This document shows positions 8,294 through 17,906 of a stretch of DNA of 64,000 bases, piece after piece. Within the stretch, counting starts at the first letter, position 1. The number at the start of each line of letters is the position of its first letter. The notes under the pieces were generated by a model, which was given only the letters and a program-made list of their open reading frames with translations, made no database searches and was not told the origin of the DNA. The stretch is from Gammaproteobacteria bacterium (GTDB lineage Bacteria; Pseudomonadota; Gammaproteobacteria; SZUA-229), in the NCBI GenBank assembly GCA_026195255.1, contig JAPHSS010000012.1, positions 1 through 64,000 on the forward strand, given 5' to 3'. The position numbers were made by a program, and so were the translations under genes.

Positions 8294-9853
8294 TTAAAGC
8301 AAATTGAGTGGTAGGGTTATTTCAAAACATAAACCTTTTTCACGGTTTTTGGTAATCAATATTTCCCCTTTTAATTGTTGGGTTATAATATTATAAACTA
8401 GATGCAAGCCCAGGCCGCTACCACCAAGACCTCTGCGAGTGGTAAAAAAAGGATCAAATGCCCTGCTCAGGTTTTCTTCAGGAATGCCGCAACCATCATC
8501 ACAATATTTTATTAAAATACTCTGCTTGTTGGTTGTCACATCAATACTTATTAAACCTTGATCGTTTTCTTTATATCCATGAATTAATGAATTGGTGATC
8601 AGGTTACTGATTATTTGTGAGTAAGACCCTGGGTAACTATCTATTTCGATATCTTCAGGGCATTTAAGTTTTGTCTTTACACGCGTTTTTTTTATTCCAG
8701 GTTGTAAGCTGAGTAATGTTTCTTCAATTGTTTCTTTTATATTAAAATTACGTCTGTCTTCGGATGTTTGATCTACCGCTATTTGTTTAAAACTTCGGAT
8801 AAGTTTTGCCGCACGATGAAGATTGTTAAGTAAAATCTCACTACCTTCATTTGCATTATGTAAAAACGTTGCAAATTCAGTTTTAGTTATTTTTCCACTT
8901 TCAAATTTTTTAGTAAAAAGATTAATGGTGTCCTGTAAATGCGATGCTGCTGTAACCCCAATGCCAACAGGTGTATTTATTTCATGCGCAACGCCAGCGA
9001 CAAGTTCTCCCAGAGAGGCCATTTTTTCATTTTGTACTAACTGGTCGCGAGTACTGTTCAGTTTTTCAATTGAGTCAACAAGATTGCGGTTAGTTTTAAT
9101 TAATACACGACTGGTATTATCCAGTTCCTGAGATTTTTGTTCTGCGGTGGTTCTTGCGGTGTCTGCATCTGCGCGATTCTTATGTAAATCATCAAGAAGG
9201 TTTACTACGTGTTTGCTTATTTTAAAAACGATAATAAGACCAAACAATAAAGCGAACAACATAATTCCTATATTAACATTAATAATTCGAGATAATTTAT
9301 CGTTAAGTTTTTGACTATTATTTTGTGATACAAGCGTGTGCTGTTTAATTAATTCATCTATAAGGTCATTGATAATTGAGCTGTTTTTAATTATTTCACG
9401 AGCGTTTTTCCAGTGTTCGAGGCTGTTTGGAATGAGCAGTGTGTTTTTTATCTGTTTTTGGTTGTTTTTTATCTCAGCAGCTAATGTGTTTATGAGTTGT
9501 TTATTGTCCTTTGTTAATGATATTAGTTTTTTTAGTTCATTGTTTAAACGCTGGTTAGACTTTTTGTAAGCATTGAACATTTCTTTGTTAGGCTTGGCGA
9601 GCCAGGTATTAATCAGTCGATTGCTTTCATTTATAGATAATTTTAAAGAGATAATTTGCAGTGTAACAGGGTGGCTGTTTTTGTGGGTCTGTGTGCCCAG
9701 TGTGATTACGTCAGAGCCAGATTTATAGGTGATGGCTATAGCTGCTAGCATAATGCAAAAAATAATAGAGTAACTGGCTATTAATAATAAGCGTATATGC
9801 TGGCCGTGTTGATCATGTTTTAACTCATTGATGAGACTGTAAAAGCGATGCAT
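8294..9853 (-). CDS. Membrane sensor histidine kinase
   Basis: A 519-aa kinase with TM helix 1 at about residues 21-43, a periplasmic helical sensor of about 145 residues, and TM helix 2 at about 192-212. A coiled linker follows, then a dimerisation/phosphoacceptor block GELVAGVAHEINTPVG with H290. The ATPase domain has N-box-like ITNSLIHGY, G1 DDGCGIP and G2 GLGGSGLGLHLV. The start lies 5 bp after the argA stop, so the gene is probably cotranscribed with argA. The next same-strand gene encodes the HD-GYP regulator, its likely partner. The sensed signal is unknown. Confidence 0.88.
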   Translation of the reverse strand: MHRFYSLINELKHDQHGQHIRLLLIASYSIIFCIMLAAIAITYKSGSDVITLGTQTHKNSHPVTLQIISLKLSINESNRLINTWLAKPNKEMFNAYKKSNQRLNNELKKLISLTKDNKQLINTLAAEIKNNQKQIKNTLLIPNSLEHWKNAREIIKNSSIINDLIDELIKQHTLVSQNNSQKLNDKLSRIINVNIGIMLFALLFGLIIVFKISKHVVNLLDDLHKNRADADTARTTAEQKSQELDNTSRVLIKTNRNLVDSIEKLNSTRDQLVQNEKMASLGELVAGVAHEINTPVGIGVTAASHLQDTINLFTKKFESGKITKTEFATFLHNANEGSEILLNNLHRAAKLIRSFKQIAVDQTSEDRRNFNIKETIEETLLSLQPGIKKTRVKTKLKCPEDIEIDSYPGSYSQIISNLITNSLIHGYKENDQGLISIDVTTNKQSILIKYCDDGCGIPEENLSRAFDPFFTTRRGLGGSGLGLHLVYNIITQQLKGEILITKNREKGLCFEITLPLNLL

Positions 9854-9858
9854 GAAAG

Positions 9859-11169
9859 TTATAAGCTTTTAATATATATCTTTGAGTTTCTTTGTGCGTT
9901 ATACATATCTCTGCGTTGTATCGGGATCTGTTTTAAGTCACCTTCAATAAAACCTTTTTCTATAAACCAGTGAGCGGTATGAGTAGTTAGGATAAATAAC
10001 TGCTTAATGTCATTTTTAATGCATTGTGTTTGTATGTGCTGTAATAACTCTCCTGCGCGCCCCTGTTTCTGATAATCATTATGTACGGCAACACAGGCTA
10101 GTTCTGCGCAATGATTGTCATATGGGTAAAGGGCGGCACAGGCAATGATCATTCCATCACGCTCAATAACTGTGAATTGCTCTATCTCTAATTCGAGTTG
10201 CTCCCGTGAACGGTGAGCAAGAACATGTTGTTCTTCTAAAGGCTGAATGAGTTCGAGAATGCCGCCAACATCGTTAATATCTGCCTGACGTAAACCTTCA
10301 TATGTATCGGTAGTTATCATGGTGCCGCTACCATCACGGGTATATAACTCCAGTAATAATGCGCCATCGGTTTGGTGGCTTATTAAATGCGCGCGACGCA
10401 CGCCTTTTTTACAGGCGTCGAGCGCACTGCAAAGATGCAATTGGGTAATCTCGTCATTGATATTTTTTTCAGCCAGTGACTCCGCTTCAGTTAGGGTTAA
10501 TTGATGAATAATTTTTTGCTGTGCATTTTTTACACCCGCATCAGGCATCATGAAAATAAGTTTATCGGCACCTAGTTCGCTGGCAGCGAATGTTGCGACA
10601 TCTTCAGCACGACAGTTAAATGCTTCACCACTGGGAGAATAGGCAATAGGTGATAATAAGACGATATTGTTAAGTACTAGCTGTTGTTGAATCGCATCGG
10701 TATCAACTTTACGAATATCACCAGTGAAACCAAAATCAATTCCCTCTCTAACGCCGTAAGGTCTGGCAGTAACAAAGTTACCAGAGATTACTTTTAGGGC
10801 AGCGCCTGCCATGGGGGTGTTAATTAGTCCTCTGGATAAATGCGTTTCTATATTTACCCGTACCTGACCAACAGCCTGTTCAATGCCCGGCAGTGTATCG
10901 GCTGGCGTTATACGCCAGCCATTATGGAAGTCCGATTTAATTTTCAGGGTTTCAAGTTGCTGTTTTATTTGTGGGCGCGCCCCATGAACCAGCACCAGTT
11001 TTACACCCAGGCTATTAAGTAATGCGATGTCATTAATTAAGTGAGCAAAACCCGCGTGGTTTATAGTTTCACCTGAAATATAAATAACAAATGTACGCCC
11101 GCGATGACTATGGATGTAGGGTGAAGAGCCACGGAACCATTCTACATATTGGTGTTTCATTGATGTCAT
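9859..11169 (-). CDS. argA: N-acetylglutamate synthase
   Basis: First step of arginine biosynthesis: acetyl-CoA plus glutamate to N-acetylglutamate. Residues 1-280 are the amino-acid-kinase-like domain (FVIYISGETINHAG, KLVLVHGARPQI), used for arginine feedback. Residues 290-436 are the GNAT acetyltransferase domain (CVAVHNDYQKQGRAGELL, FILTTHTAHWFIEKGF). At 436 aa it matches the classical ArgA length. Two starts are possible, at 11169 or 11160, and neither has a clear ribosome site. It lies downstream of argE on the same strand with a 135-bp gap. Confidence 0.94.
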   Translation of the reverse strand: MTSMKHQYVEWFRGSSPYIHSHRGRTFVIYISGETINHAGFAHLINDIALLNSLGVKLVLVHGARPQIKQQLETLKIKSDFHNGWRITPADTLPGIEQAVGQVRVNIETHLSRGLINTPMAGAALKVISGNFVTARPYGVREGIDFGFTGDIRKVDTDAIQQQLVLNNIVLLSPIAYSPSGEAFNCRAEDVATFAASELGADKLIFMMPDAGVKNAQQKIIHQLTLTEAESLAEKNINDEITQLHLCSALDACKKGVRRAHLISHQTDGALLLELYTRDGSGTMITTDTYEGLRQADINDVGGILELIQPLEEQHVLAHRSREQLELEIEQFTVIERDGMIIACAALYPYDNHCAELACVAVHNDYQKQGRAGELLQHIQTQCIKNDIKQLFILTTHTAHWFIEKGFIEGDLKQIPIQRRDMYNAQRNSKIYIKSL

Positions 11170-11304
11170 TATTAGTTAATAAATCCCGGTTTATGTTCTG
11201 TTAAATTGCACTGTTTAGACTCATCTCCATCGGGGAAAGGTCGCGTTTTTTGCGCCCTGTCCCCTGTGTTGATGCCATCAAGAGTATTACGGAGTCGACT
11301 TAAT

Positions 11305-12462
11305 CTAACTCTGAATACAAAACTTATGTATCAGCTTTTTTAATATATCTACCGTCGGTTCAATCCTGTCTATATCCAGGTATTCATCCGGCTGGTGTGC
11401 CTGGGCGATATCTCCCGGCCCTAGTACAATAGTGTCTATGCCCATTTCAGTCAAATAGGGCGCTTCTGTGCCAAATGCTACGCTGCCTGCTGGTGTTCCC
11501 GTTAGTTTTTCTGCGGCTTTTACCAGTTCTGATTCAGCAGATGTCTCCATTGAAGGGATGCCGGAAAACAGAGGTAGAACTTCAAGCTTGAAACCATGTT
11601 CGGGAATGACAGTTTGTAATCTAGCTTTTAGTTCTTCTCTAAGTGTATGCAGGTCCATGCCAGGTAAGGGGCGAATATCTATATGTAATTCACAGGCACC
11701 ACAAATTCTGTTCGGATTATCACCACCGTGAATATGTCCCAGATTCATAGTCGGCACCGGAACTTCAAATAAGTGATTTTTGTATTGTTGCTGCAGTTCA
11801 TCTCGCCATTTTAAAAGTTCAGCAATCACCTGGTGCATCGCCTCTAATGCGTTGTGCCCATATGCCGGGTTACTGGAGTGACCAGCAAGTCCGCTTATAC
11901 GCACAGCTTCCATCATAATGCCTTTATGCATGCGAATGGGTTGCATGCCCGTAGGCTCACCTATAACAGCGTATCGTGCAGTGGGTTTGCCTGCATCCAC
12001 CAGTGCTTTAGCGCCTGCCATGGTGGTTTCTTCATCAGATGTTGCCAGAATAATCAGCGGTTGTTTGTATTCGTTTTTAGCAAAACTAATTGCCGCCTCT
12101 ATTGCCAGTGCCAGAAAGGCTTTCATGTCCGAGGTGCCTAAACCGTAGAGTTTGCCATTGTCTTCAGTAAGTTTAAAAGGCTCATGTAACCAGCGATTTT
12201 CATCATATGGCACAGTATCTGTGTGACCAGCCAAAATAAGCCCGCCTGTGCCAGAGCCCAGTGTTGCAATCAAATTAGCCTTGCCTTCTGACACAGAAAG
12301 TATTTCAACCTGAAACCCCAGTTCGTTTAACCAGTTAGCGAGAAGGTTAATTACCGGTAAATTGCTCTGGTCAATTTGTGGGTTCACACAACTGACCGAA
12401 GGGGTTGAAATAAGCTGTTGAATCATTTCCAGTGTGTCTGGTTTTTTAGCGGATGAAATCAT
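11305..12462 (-). CDS. argE: Acetylornithine deacetylase
   Basis: Zinc-dependent M20-family hydrolase that releases ornithine from N-acetylornithine. Family blocks include LAGHTDTVPYDENRW (metal His/Asp), ATSDEETTMAGAKAL (catalytic and metal Glu), and near the C-terminus FGTEAPYL and LGPGDIAQAHQPDEY. At 385 aa it is full length. Its ATG overlaps the oxyR stop (ATGA, 4 bp), so the two are translationally coupled. This is an unusual pairing, because argE usually sits with other arg genes or alone. argA follows 135 bp downstream. Confidence 0.94.
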   Translation of the reverse strand: MISSAKKPDTLEMIQQLISTPSVSCVNPQIDQSNLPVINLLANWLNELGFQVEILSVSEGKANLIATLGSGTGGLILAGHTDTVPYDENRWLHEPFKLTEDNGKLYGLGTSDMKAFLALAIEAAISFAKNEYKQPLIILATSDEETTMAGAKALVDAGKPTARYAVIGEPTGMQPIRMHKGIMMEAVRISGLAGHSSNPAYGHNALEAMHQVIAELLKWRDELQQQYKNHLFEVPVPTMNLGHIHGGDNPNRICGACELHIDIRPLPGMDLHTLREELKARLQTVIPEHGFKLEVLPLFSGIPSMETSAESELVKAAEKLTGTPAGSVAFGTEAPYLTEMGIDTIVLGPGDIAQAHQPDEYLDIDRIEPTVDILKKLIHKFCIQS

Positions 12463-13415
12463 TTAGTTAACTTTGCGTTTGTGCTTGCAGGTTCGGATTC
12501 AGAGGCAATCATATTTACGCCGCTAAGAGAGCATTTTAAAATTTCCTGGCGTAATACTTCGATTGCCTCAGGTCGGGTAAAACCTTTACGCCAGGCCAGT
12601 GCCACACGGCGTTCTGGAGCTGGTTCTATAAAGGGGATCATCTTAATTAGTGGGTTATTTGTGGCTCTCTGTTTTGAGCTGGAAGGTAACACGGTAATGC
12701 CGGTGCCGCTGGCAACCATATGGCGTATGGTTTCTAATGAGCCACCTGCCAGGCTTTCCTGTAAGTTGCTCGATGAGCTACAGTCCGGGCAGGATCGTAA
12801 TACCTGATCTCGAAAGCAATGGCCCGGGCCGAGTAGAAGTAAATTTTCCTGAGCAAGCTCATTGGCTTCTATACGCTGCCGATCTTTCCAGTGATGGTTG
12901 GCGGGAATAACAACCTCAAATGGTTCGTCATAAACCGCCTGAGTAACCACTCCGGGTTCATTAAAGGGTAGAGCAATTAGAATAACATCCAGCTTGCCCT
13001 GTTTTAATTGCTCAGAGAGTACCGCGGTGAAATTTTCTTCCAGACGTAGTTGCATATTAGGGGCACGTTTGTGTAAACGCGGAATAAGGTCAGGTAACAA
13101 ATAGGGAGCAATAGTATAAATGGCGCCTAAGCGAAGCACTGCGGCCAGTGGGTCCTGATGTGATTGAGCCAGTGTTTTTAACTGTAATGCCTGGTCGAGT
13201 ACTTTTTGCGCCTGTTCAATAATTTGTTGCCCGAGCTCGGTTATTCGTAATTCATTACGGGCTTCTCTTTCAAAGATATTGATATCAAGCTCATCTTCCA
13301 GTTTTTTTATGCCCAGGCTTAAAGTAGGTTGACTAACAAAGCAGGCTTTGGCCGCGCGACCAAAGTGTTTATATTGCGCAACCGCAACAATGTATTTAAG
13401 TTCAGTTAGAGTCAT
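12459..13415 (-). CDS. oxyR: OxyR-type LysR-family peroxide regulator
   Basis: 318-aa LysR-type regulator with an N-terminal winged helix (FGRAAKACFVSQPTLSLGIK). The redox region is GPGHCFRDQVLRSC with C200 and C209, the same 9-residue spacing as the peroxide-sensing C199/C208 pair of E. coli OxyR. It continues with SLETIRHMVASGTGITVLP, also OxyR-like. An additional Cys at 212 follows directly. Its stop overlaps the argE start. Upstream is a divergent chemoreceptor gene with a shared 165-bp intergenic region, where OxyR autoregulation would be expected. Confidence 0.9.
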   Translation of the reverse strand: MTLTELKYIVAVAQYKHFGRAAKACFVSQPTLSLGIKKLEDELDINIFEREARNELRITELGQQIIEQAQKVLDQALQLKTLAQSHQDPLAAVLRLGAIYTIAPYLLPDLIPRLHKRAPNMQLRLEENFTAVLSEQLKQGKLDVILIALPFNEPGVVTQAVYDEPFEVVIPANHHWKDRQRIEANELAQENLLLLGPGHCFRDQVLRSCPDCSSSSNLQESLAGGSLETIRHMVASGTGITVLPSSSKQRATNNPLIKMIPFIEPAPERRVALAWRKGFTRPEAIEVLRQEILKCSLSGVNMIASESEPASTNAKLTK

Positions 13416-13580
13416 GATTTAGCTTTTTTGAAGTTATTTTATTTTCCATTTAAAAAATCTATCAAAATATAAGGCTTTAGTAAATATATTTACTAAAGCA
13501 TCTCTGTCGTTTGTCGATATCTTTGCTATAACAATACTAACTACTGGGCTAATCGCTCCATTTTCAGGTGAGATAAAAAA

Positions 13581-15212
13581 GTGATAAAAAGATATATCTG
13601 TTCAAGCATTCGAAATAAATTGCTGATGATTACGGGTTTTGGAACTTCACTGGTTGTGGCAGCAGCGGTTTATGGTATTTATAGTGGCTGGCAGGTAAAA
13701 CAGGAAATGTCAGAGGGTATTCATCACTCACTGACAGTTCAGGCTGAATTTTCAGATATATCATCAAAATTTAGAGCGCAGATTCAAAACTGGAAAAACG
13801 TCTTAATTAGAGGTCATGATGACGAGCAGAGAAAACAATACTGGAATAAATTTGTAAAGCAGCATGAGTCTGTACAGCAGGCTGTCGATTTGTTAGTTAG
13901 CGATGTGCATGATGCGCAAGTTGAGCAGCAATTACATGCATTTAAATCAGAGCACGCAGCTCTTTTTGCTTTATATGAAAAAGCTCTCGAGACCTTTGTA
14001 AATACCGGTTTTGATCATATTGCCGGAGATAGAGAGGTAAAAGGCATAGAGATAAAATCTGGCCAGATGTTGGACGCCATTACCAGCAGCTTGACCGAAA
14101 GTATCACTAACATTATTTCAATCGGTGAGAAACATGCCGCAGATGGAATAAAAATTACCGTGCTTTCATTAGCTGTTTCTCTTGTTTTAGGTTTTTTCAT
14201 GTTTCTGATCATGGTTAAAAAGATAATCGTTACCCCGGCGCAAAATGTTGCAAGAGATATATCATTAATGGCATCAGGTGATTTTAGTAATGAAATTATC
14301 GCGTATTCTGCAGATGAGCTAGGCCAGGTTGCTGATAGTGCGAGTGTTTTGAGAGATGATATAGGTAATATTGTTAATCAGATTAATCAGTCCGTATACA
14401 AACTCTCGACTTCGGCCGAAGAAATGGCACATATCACTGAGCAATCCAATCAATCCATGACGCAGCAGCGATTAGAAACGGATCAGGTTGCTACCGCTAT
14501 GAACGAAATGACAGCGACTGTTCATGAAGTAGCACAAAATGCTCAATTGGCGGCGGACTCTGCAAACCAGGCTAATAGTGAGGTCAATACGGGTCAGGGG
14601 GTTGTTAATGAGTCAATCAGTGCTATTTCAAAACTGGTTCAGCAGGTTGAAAAAGCGGCTGACGTTATACAGGCACTGGAAAATGATTCAGTCGAAATAG
14701 GCTCAGTGTTAGACGTGATTCGCGGTATAGCGGAACAAACCAACCTGTTAGCATTAAATGCAGCAATAGAAGCCGCTCGTGCCGGTGAGCAGGGTAGAGG
14801 GTTTGCGGTGGTGGCTGATGAGGTGCGTGTACTCGCTCAGCGAACACAAACATCCACAGAAGAAATTCAAAAAATGATTGAAAAATTACAAAGTGGCGCA
14901 CAGCAAGCGGTTGATGCGATGAACCAGAGTCGCTCCCAGGCAGATGTGACTCGTGATACGGCTGCTCGCGCAGGGCAGGTGTTAACTAGCATTACGAACT
15001 CTGTCACCAATATAAATGAGATGAATACGATCATTGCAAGTTCGGCGGAAGAGCAAAATTCAGTGGCCGAAGAAATTAACCGTAGTATTGTTAGTATCTC
15101 ACAGGGTGCAGAAGTAGCCTCTGAAGGTGCTGCACATACAGCTCAAACCTCTGAAGATTTACGTAATGTGGCGGAAGAGCTTAAACACGTGATTTCTAGA
15201 TTGAAGGTTTAA
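13581..15212 (+). CDS. Methyl-accepting chemotaxis protein
   Basis: 543-aa chemoreceptor. TM1 spans about residues 14-36, followed by a helical periplasmic sensor of about 150 residues. TM2 is near 190-212, then HAMP (about 213-265), then a long coiled signalling domain with the invariant hairpin tip [18 protein letters not shown] and [12 protein letters not shown]. The GTG start at 13581 gives a normal N-terminus, though the ribosome site is weak. It is transcribed away from oxyR and ends in a strong intrinsic terminator at 15285-15318. The ligand is unknown. Confidence 0.9.
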   Translation: MIKRYICSSIRNKLLMITGFGTSLVVAAAVYGIYSGWQVKQEMSEGIHHSLTVQAEFSDISSKFRAQIQNWKNVLIRGHDDEQRKQYWNKFVKQHESVQQAVDLLVSDVHDAQVEQQLHAFKSEHAALFALYEKALETFVNTGFDHIAGDREVKGIEIKSGQMLDAITSSLTESITNIISIGEKHAADGIKITVLSLAVSLVLGFFMFLIMVKKIIVTPAQNVARDISLMASGDFSNEIIAYSADELGQVADSASVLRDDIGNIVNQINQSVYKLSTSAEEMAHITEQSNQSMTQQRLETDQVATAMNEMTATVHEVAQNAQLAADSANQANSEVNTGQGVVNESISAISKLVQQVEKAADVIQALENDSVEIGSVLDVIRGIAEQTNLLALNAAIEAARAGEQGRGFAVVADEVRVLAQRTQTSTEEIQKMIEKLQSGAQQAVDAMNQSRSQADVTRDTAARAGQVLTSITNSVTNINEMNTIIASSAEEQNSVAEEINRSIVSISQGAEVASEGAAHTAQTSEDLRNVAEELKHVISRLKV

Positions 15213-15233
15213 TAGATAGATAAACAGAAGTCT

Positions 15234-15282
15234 TAAGTTGTAAGTCTTTAGTCTTAAGTCGTAAGTCGTAAGTCGTAAGTCA
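15234..15282. repeat. Seven-unit tandem heptamer array (TAAGTCG type)
   Basis: Seven contiguous 7-bp units run TAAGTTG, TAAGTCT, TTAGTCT, then three exact TAAGTCG, then TAAGTCA. They lie between the chemoreceptor stop and its terminator. An inverted copy (CTTACGAC) occurs about 65 bp downstream near 15347, and a two-unit copy occurs at 3290. The exact 7-bp phasing in noncoding DNA suggests slippage expansion of a dispersed repeat. Confidence 0.8.
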
Positions 15283-15284
15283 AA

Positions 15285-15318
15285 AGCGGGCTCTCCTTTG
15301 GAGGGTTCGCTTTTTTTT
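15285..15318 (+). terminator. Intrinsic terminator of the chemoreceptor gene
   Basis: A 12-bp stem including G-U pairs (AGCGGGCTCTCC with GGAGGGTTCGCT, 3-nt loop) is followed by eight T residues. It ends the chemoreceptor transcript before ilvD. Confidence 0.88.
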
Positions 15319-15415
15319 GGGTGTGACTTTAAGTGCTGCGAGTTAAGGCTTACGACATTGAGTTTATTCATTTACAATAGCGCTTAATATTAAAAACAAA
15401 TTTAAAGGTCTCAAA

Positions 15416-17263
15416 ATGCCAGTATATCGCTCTCGAACGTCTACTCATGGCCGTAATATGGCGGGTGCCCGCGCACTCTGGCGTGCAACCGGCATGAAAG
15501 ATGGTGATTTCGAAAAACCAATTATTGCTATTTCAAATTCATTTACCCAGTTTGTTCCCGGTCATGTTCATTTAAAAGATATGGGACAGTTAGTAGCACG
15601 TGAAGTGGAAAAAGCCGGCGGCATTGCTAAAGAATTTAATACCATTGCAGTTGATGATGGAATTGCCATGGGGCATGGTGGCATGTTGTATTCATTACCA
15701 TCCAGAGAGATTATTGCCGACTCAGTTGAATATATGGTGAATGCACATTGTGCTGACGCCATTGTCTGTATTTCAAATTGCGATAAAATTACCCCGGGCA
15801 TGTTACTCGCTTCAATGCGTTTAAATATTCCTGTTATCTTTGTATCCGGTGGCCCAATGGAATCGGGCAAGGCAAATATGCTGGGTGAAGAAGTGCATTT
15901 AGATTTAGTCGATGCAATGGTGATGGCGGCAGATGATAGTCAGTCAGATGAAATTGTTGACCAGGTAGAACGTTCAGCTTGCCCAACTTGTGGTTCATGC
16001 TCTGGCATGTTTACTGCGAACTCAATGAACTGTTTAACCGAAGCATTAGGTTTGTCTTTACCAGGTAATGGATCTTTACTGGCTACTCATGCTTATCGTG
16101 AGGAGCTATTTTTAGAGGCCGGTCGTCGTATAGTAGAAATTACCAGAGATCATTATGAAAATGATAACTACGACGTGTTACCGCGCTCAATTGCAAACTT
16201 TAAAGCCTTTGAAAATGCCATGAGTTTAGACATTGCGATGGGTGGTTCAACGAATACCGTTTTACATTTATTAGCGGCAGCACAAGAAGGTGAAATTGAT
16301 TTCACCATGGACGATATTGATCGTTTATCTCGTAAGGTACCTAATTTATGTAAGGTGGCGCCAGCGACGCCAAAATATCATATGGAAGATGTGCATCGTG
16401 CAGGTGGTGTATTTTCTTTATTAGGTGAACTAAATCGTGCAGGTTGTTTACATGCTGAATTACCGACTGTACATAGTGCAAGCATGGCAGAGGCCCTGGC
16501 TAAATGGGATATTGCCGTTAGTGAAGATGAAGATGCTAAAAAATTATTTTCTGCAGCACCCGGTAATGTTCCAACACAACAGGCTTTTTCACAGGAAAAA
16601 GTTTGGCCACTAGATACAGACCGAGCTAATGGTTGTATTCGAAATCTGGAAAATGCTTATTCATTAGATGGTGGTCTGGCGGTTTTATTTGGCAATATTG
16701 CCGAGTTAGGTTGCATTGTTAAAACCGCCGGTGTGGATAAAGATAATTTAATTTTCACTGGACGAGCGCGAATTTTTGAATCACAGGACGCAGCAGTTGC
16801 GGCCATACTTGATGATAATGTGGTCGCGGGTGATGTGGTAATTATTCGTTATGAAGGGCCTAAAGGCGGCCCGGGTATGCAGGAAATGTTATACCCAACT
16901 TCGTACCTAAAATCGAAAGGTTTAGGCAAAGCCTGTGCTTTATTAACTGATGGACGTTTCTCTGGTGGAACATCAGGTTTATCAATTGGCCACGCATCGC
17001 CAGAAGCAGCTGAGGGTGGAGCAATTGGTCTGGTTGAAGAAGGTGACACAATTGAAATCGACATCCCTAAACGTATTATTAATCTTGTAATAACAGATGA
17101 TGAGTTAGCTAAGCGTAGAACCGCAATGGATGCTAAAGGCTCAGATGCCTGGAAACCTCTGGGGCGTGAGCGTGTAGTGAGTAATGCACTTAAGGCGTAT
17201 GCGGCGATGACAACGAGTGCAGCGCGTGGCGCAGTGCGCGATGTTTCGCAGCTAGAAAAGTAA
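15416..17263 (+). CDS. ilvD: Dihydroxy-acid dehydratase
   Basis: Iron-sulfur dehydratase of valine, leucine and isoleucine synthesis. At 615 aa it matches the E. coli-type enzyme. Cluster-region cysteines are C122 in [11 protein letters not shown] and C192/C195 in [11 protein letters not shown]. Other blocks are [27 protein letters not shown] and the C-terminal [15 protein letters not shown]. It follows the chemoreceptor terminator and appears to be a single-gene unit. ilvE lies 6 kb downstream rather than adjacent. Confidence 0.96.
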   Translation: MPVYRSRTSTHGRNMAGARALWRATGMKDGDFEKPIIAISNSFTQFVPGHVHLKDMGQLVAREVEKAGGIAKEFNTIAVDDGIAMGHGGMLYSLPSREIIADSVEYMVNAHCADAIVCISNCDKITPGMLLASMRLNIPVIFVSGGPMESGKANMLGEEVHLDLVDAMVMAADDSQSDEIVDQVERSACPTCGSCSGMFTANSMNCLTEALGLSLPGNGSLLATHAYREELFLEAGRRIVEITRDHYENDNYDVLPRSIANFKAFENAMSLDIAMGGSTNTVLHLLAAAQEGEIDFTMDDIDRLSRKVPNLCKVAPATPKYHMEDVHRAGGVFSLLGELNRAGCLHAELPTVHSASMAEALAKWDIAVSEDEDAKKLFSAAPGNVPTQQAFSQEKVWPLDTDRANGCIRNLENAYSLDGGLAVLFGNIAELGCIVKTAGVDKDNLIFTGRARIFESQDAAVAAILDDNVVAGDVVIIRYEGPKGGPGMQEMLYPTSYLKSKGLGKACALLTDGRFSGGTSGLSIGHASPEAAEGGAIGLVEEGDTIEIDIPKRIINLVITDDELAKRRTAMDAKGSDAWKPLGRERVVSNALKAYAAMTTSAARGAVRDVSQLEK

Positions 17264-17292
17264 ACCGTTTGGAAAAGTAAAATCCACCAATA

Positions 17293-17314
17293 TAGGTGCG
17301 AATTCATTCGCACA
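17293..17314 (+). repeat. REP palindrome, left of the RAYT gene
   Basis: The core GGTGCGAATTCATTCGCAC contains a perfect TGCGAAT/ATTCGCA stem. It lies just ahead of the transposase gene and is repeated in inverted orientation after it. Confidence 0.75.
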
Positions 17315-17337
17315 GCAATCAAAAACAAGGATGTTTT

Positions 17338-17808
17338 ATGATGGGATATGACGCATTAAGAAAAGGCAGAGTTTCTGAAATTGGCAGAGCCTATTTTATA
17401 ACAACGGTGAGCAAAAATAGAGAGCCTCTTTTTAATGATTTATATGTGGCCAGAATTGTTATAAAAACAATGAAATGCCTGCATGATGAAAACTATGTTA
17501 ATTCACTAAGTTGGGTGCTTATGCCGGATCACTTGCATTGGCTGTTTCAATTGAGCGATAGTCGTTTGTATGAGTTCGAAACGTCATTGTCTATAGTAAT
17601 GAAACGGTTGAAGTCCATATCAGCACAAGATATCAATAAATATTTAAATCGTGATGGCAGCGTTTGGCAGAAAGCTTATTATGACCGTGGTTTAAGAGAT
17701 AATGAAAGTCTTAAAAAAACTGCTCGATATATTGTAGCTAATCCGTTAAGAGCGGGGTTGGTTGATAATATTTTAGAATATTCTCATTGGGATGCACAAT
17801 GGTTGTGA
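17338..17808 (+). CDS. REP-associated tyrosine transposase (RAYT)
   Basis: 156-aa Y1-type HUH nuclease related to the IS200/IS605 transposases, thought to mobilise REP palindromes. The HUH motif is MPDHLHWLF, the likely catalytic tyrosine region is AYYDRGLRDNESLKK, and the C-terminal block YIVANPLRAGLV is typical. I chose the ATG at 17338 because AAGGA lies 6 bp upstream; a longer reading would begin inside the REP. One REP precedes the gene and two follow, so this is a complete single-domain REP locus. It is inserted between ilvD and purT. Confidence 0.88.
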   Translation: MMGYDALRKGRVSEIGRAYFITTVSKNREPLFNDLYVARIVIKTMKCLHDENYVNSLSWVLMPDHLHWLFQLSDSRLYEFETSLSIVMKRLKSISAQDINKYLNRDGSVWQKAYYDRGLRDNESLKKTARYIVANPLRAGLVDNILEYSHWDAQWL

Positions 17809-17810
17809 GT

Positions 17811-17834
17811 TGTGCGAATAAATTCGCACCTACA
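17811..17834 (-). repeat. REP palindrome, right of the RAYT gene (inverted)
   Basis: Reverse-complement copy of the left REP, differing by one base in the loop (core GGTGCGAATTTATTCGCAC). It begins 2 bp after the transposase stop. Confidence 0.75.
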
Positions 17835-17865
17835 ATTTAGAGTGATCATTGTAATATATAACACT

Positions 17866-17887
17866 GTCGGTGCGAATTCACTCGTAC
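17866..17887 (+). repeat. Third, degenerate REP copy
   Basis: GGTGCGAATTCACTCGTAC has the REP left half intact, but the right half carries two changes that weaken the stem. It lies 20 bp before purT, so it is within that gene's leader. Confidence 0.65.
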
Positions 17888-17906
17888 TATTACCTGGAGG
17901 TAAAAA

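Noticed and set aside
15234-15282. CRISPR or iteron array
   Set aside because: Units are 7 bp and contiguous with no spacers, and there is no replication gene nearby.
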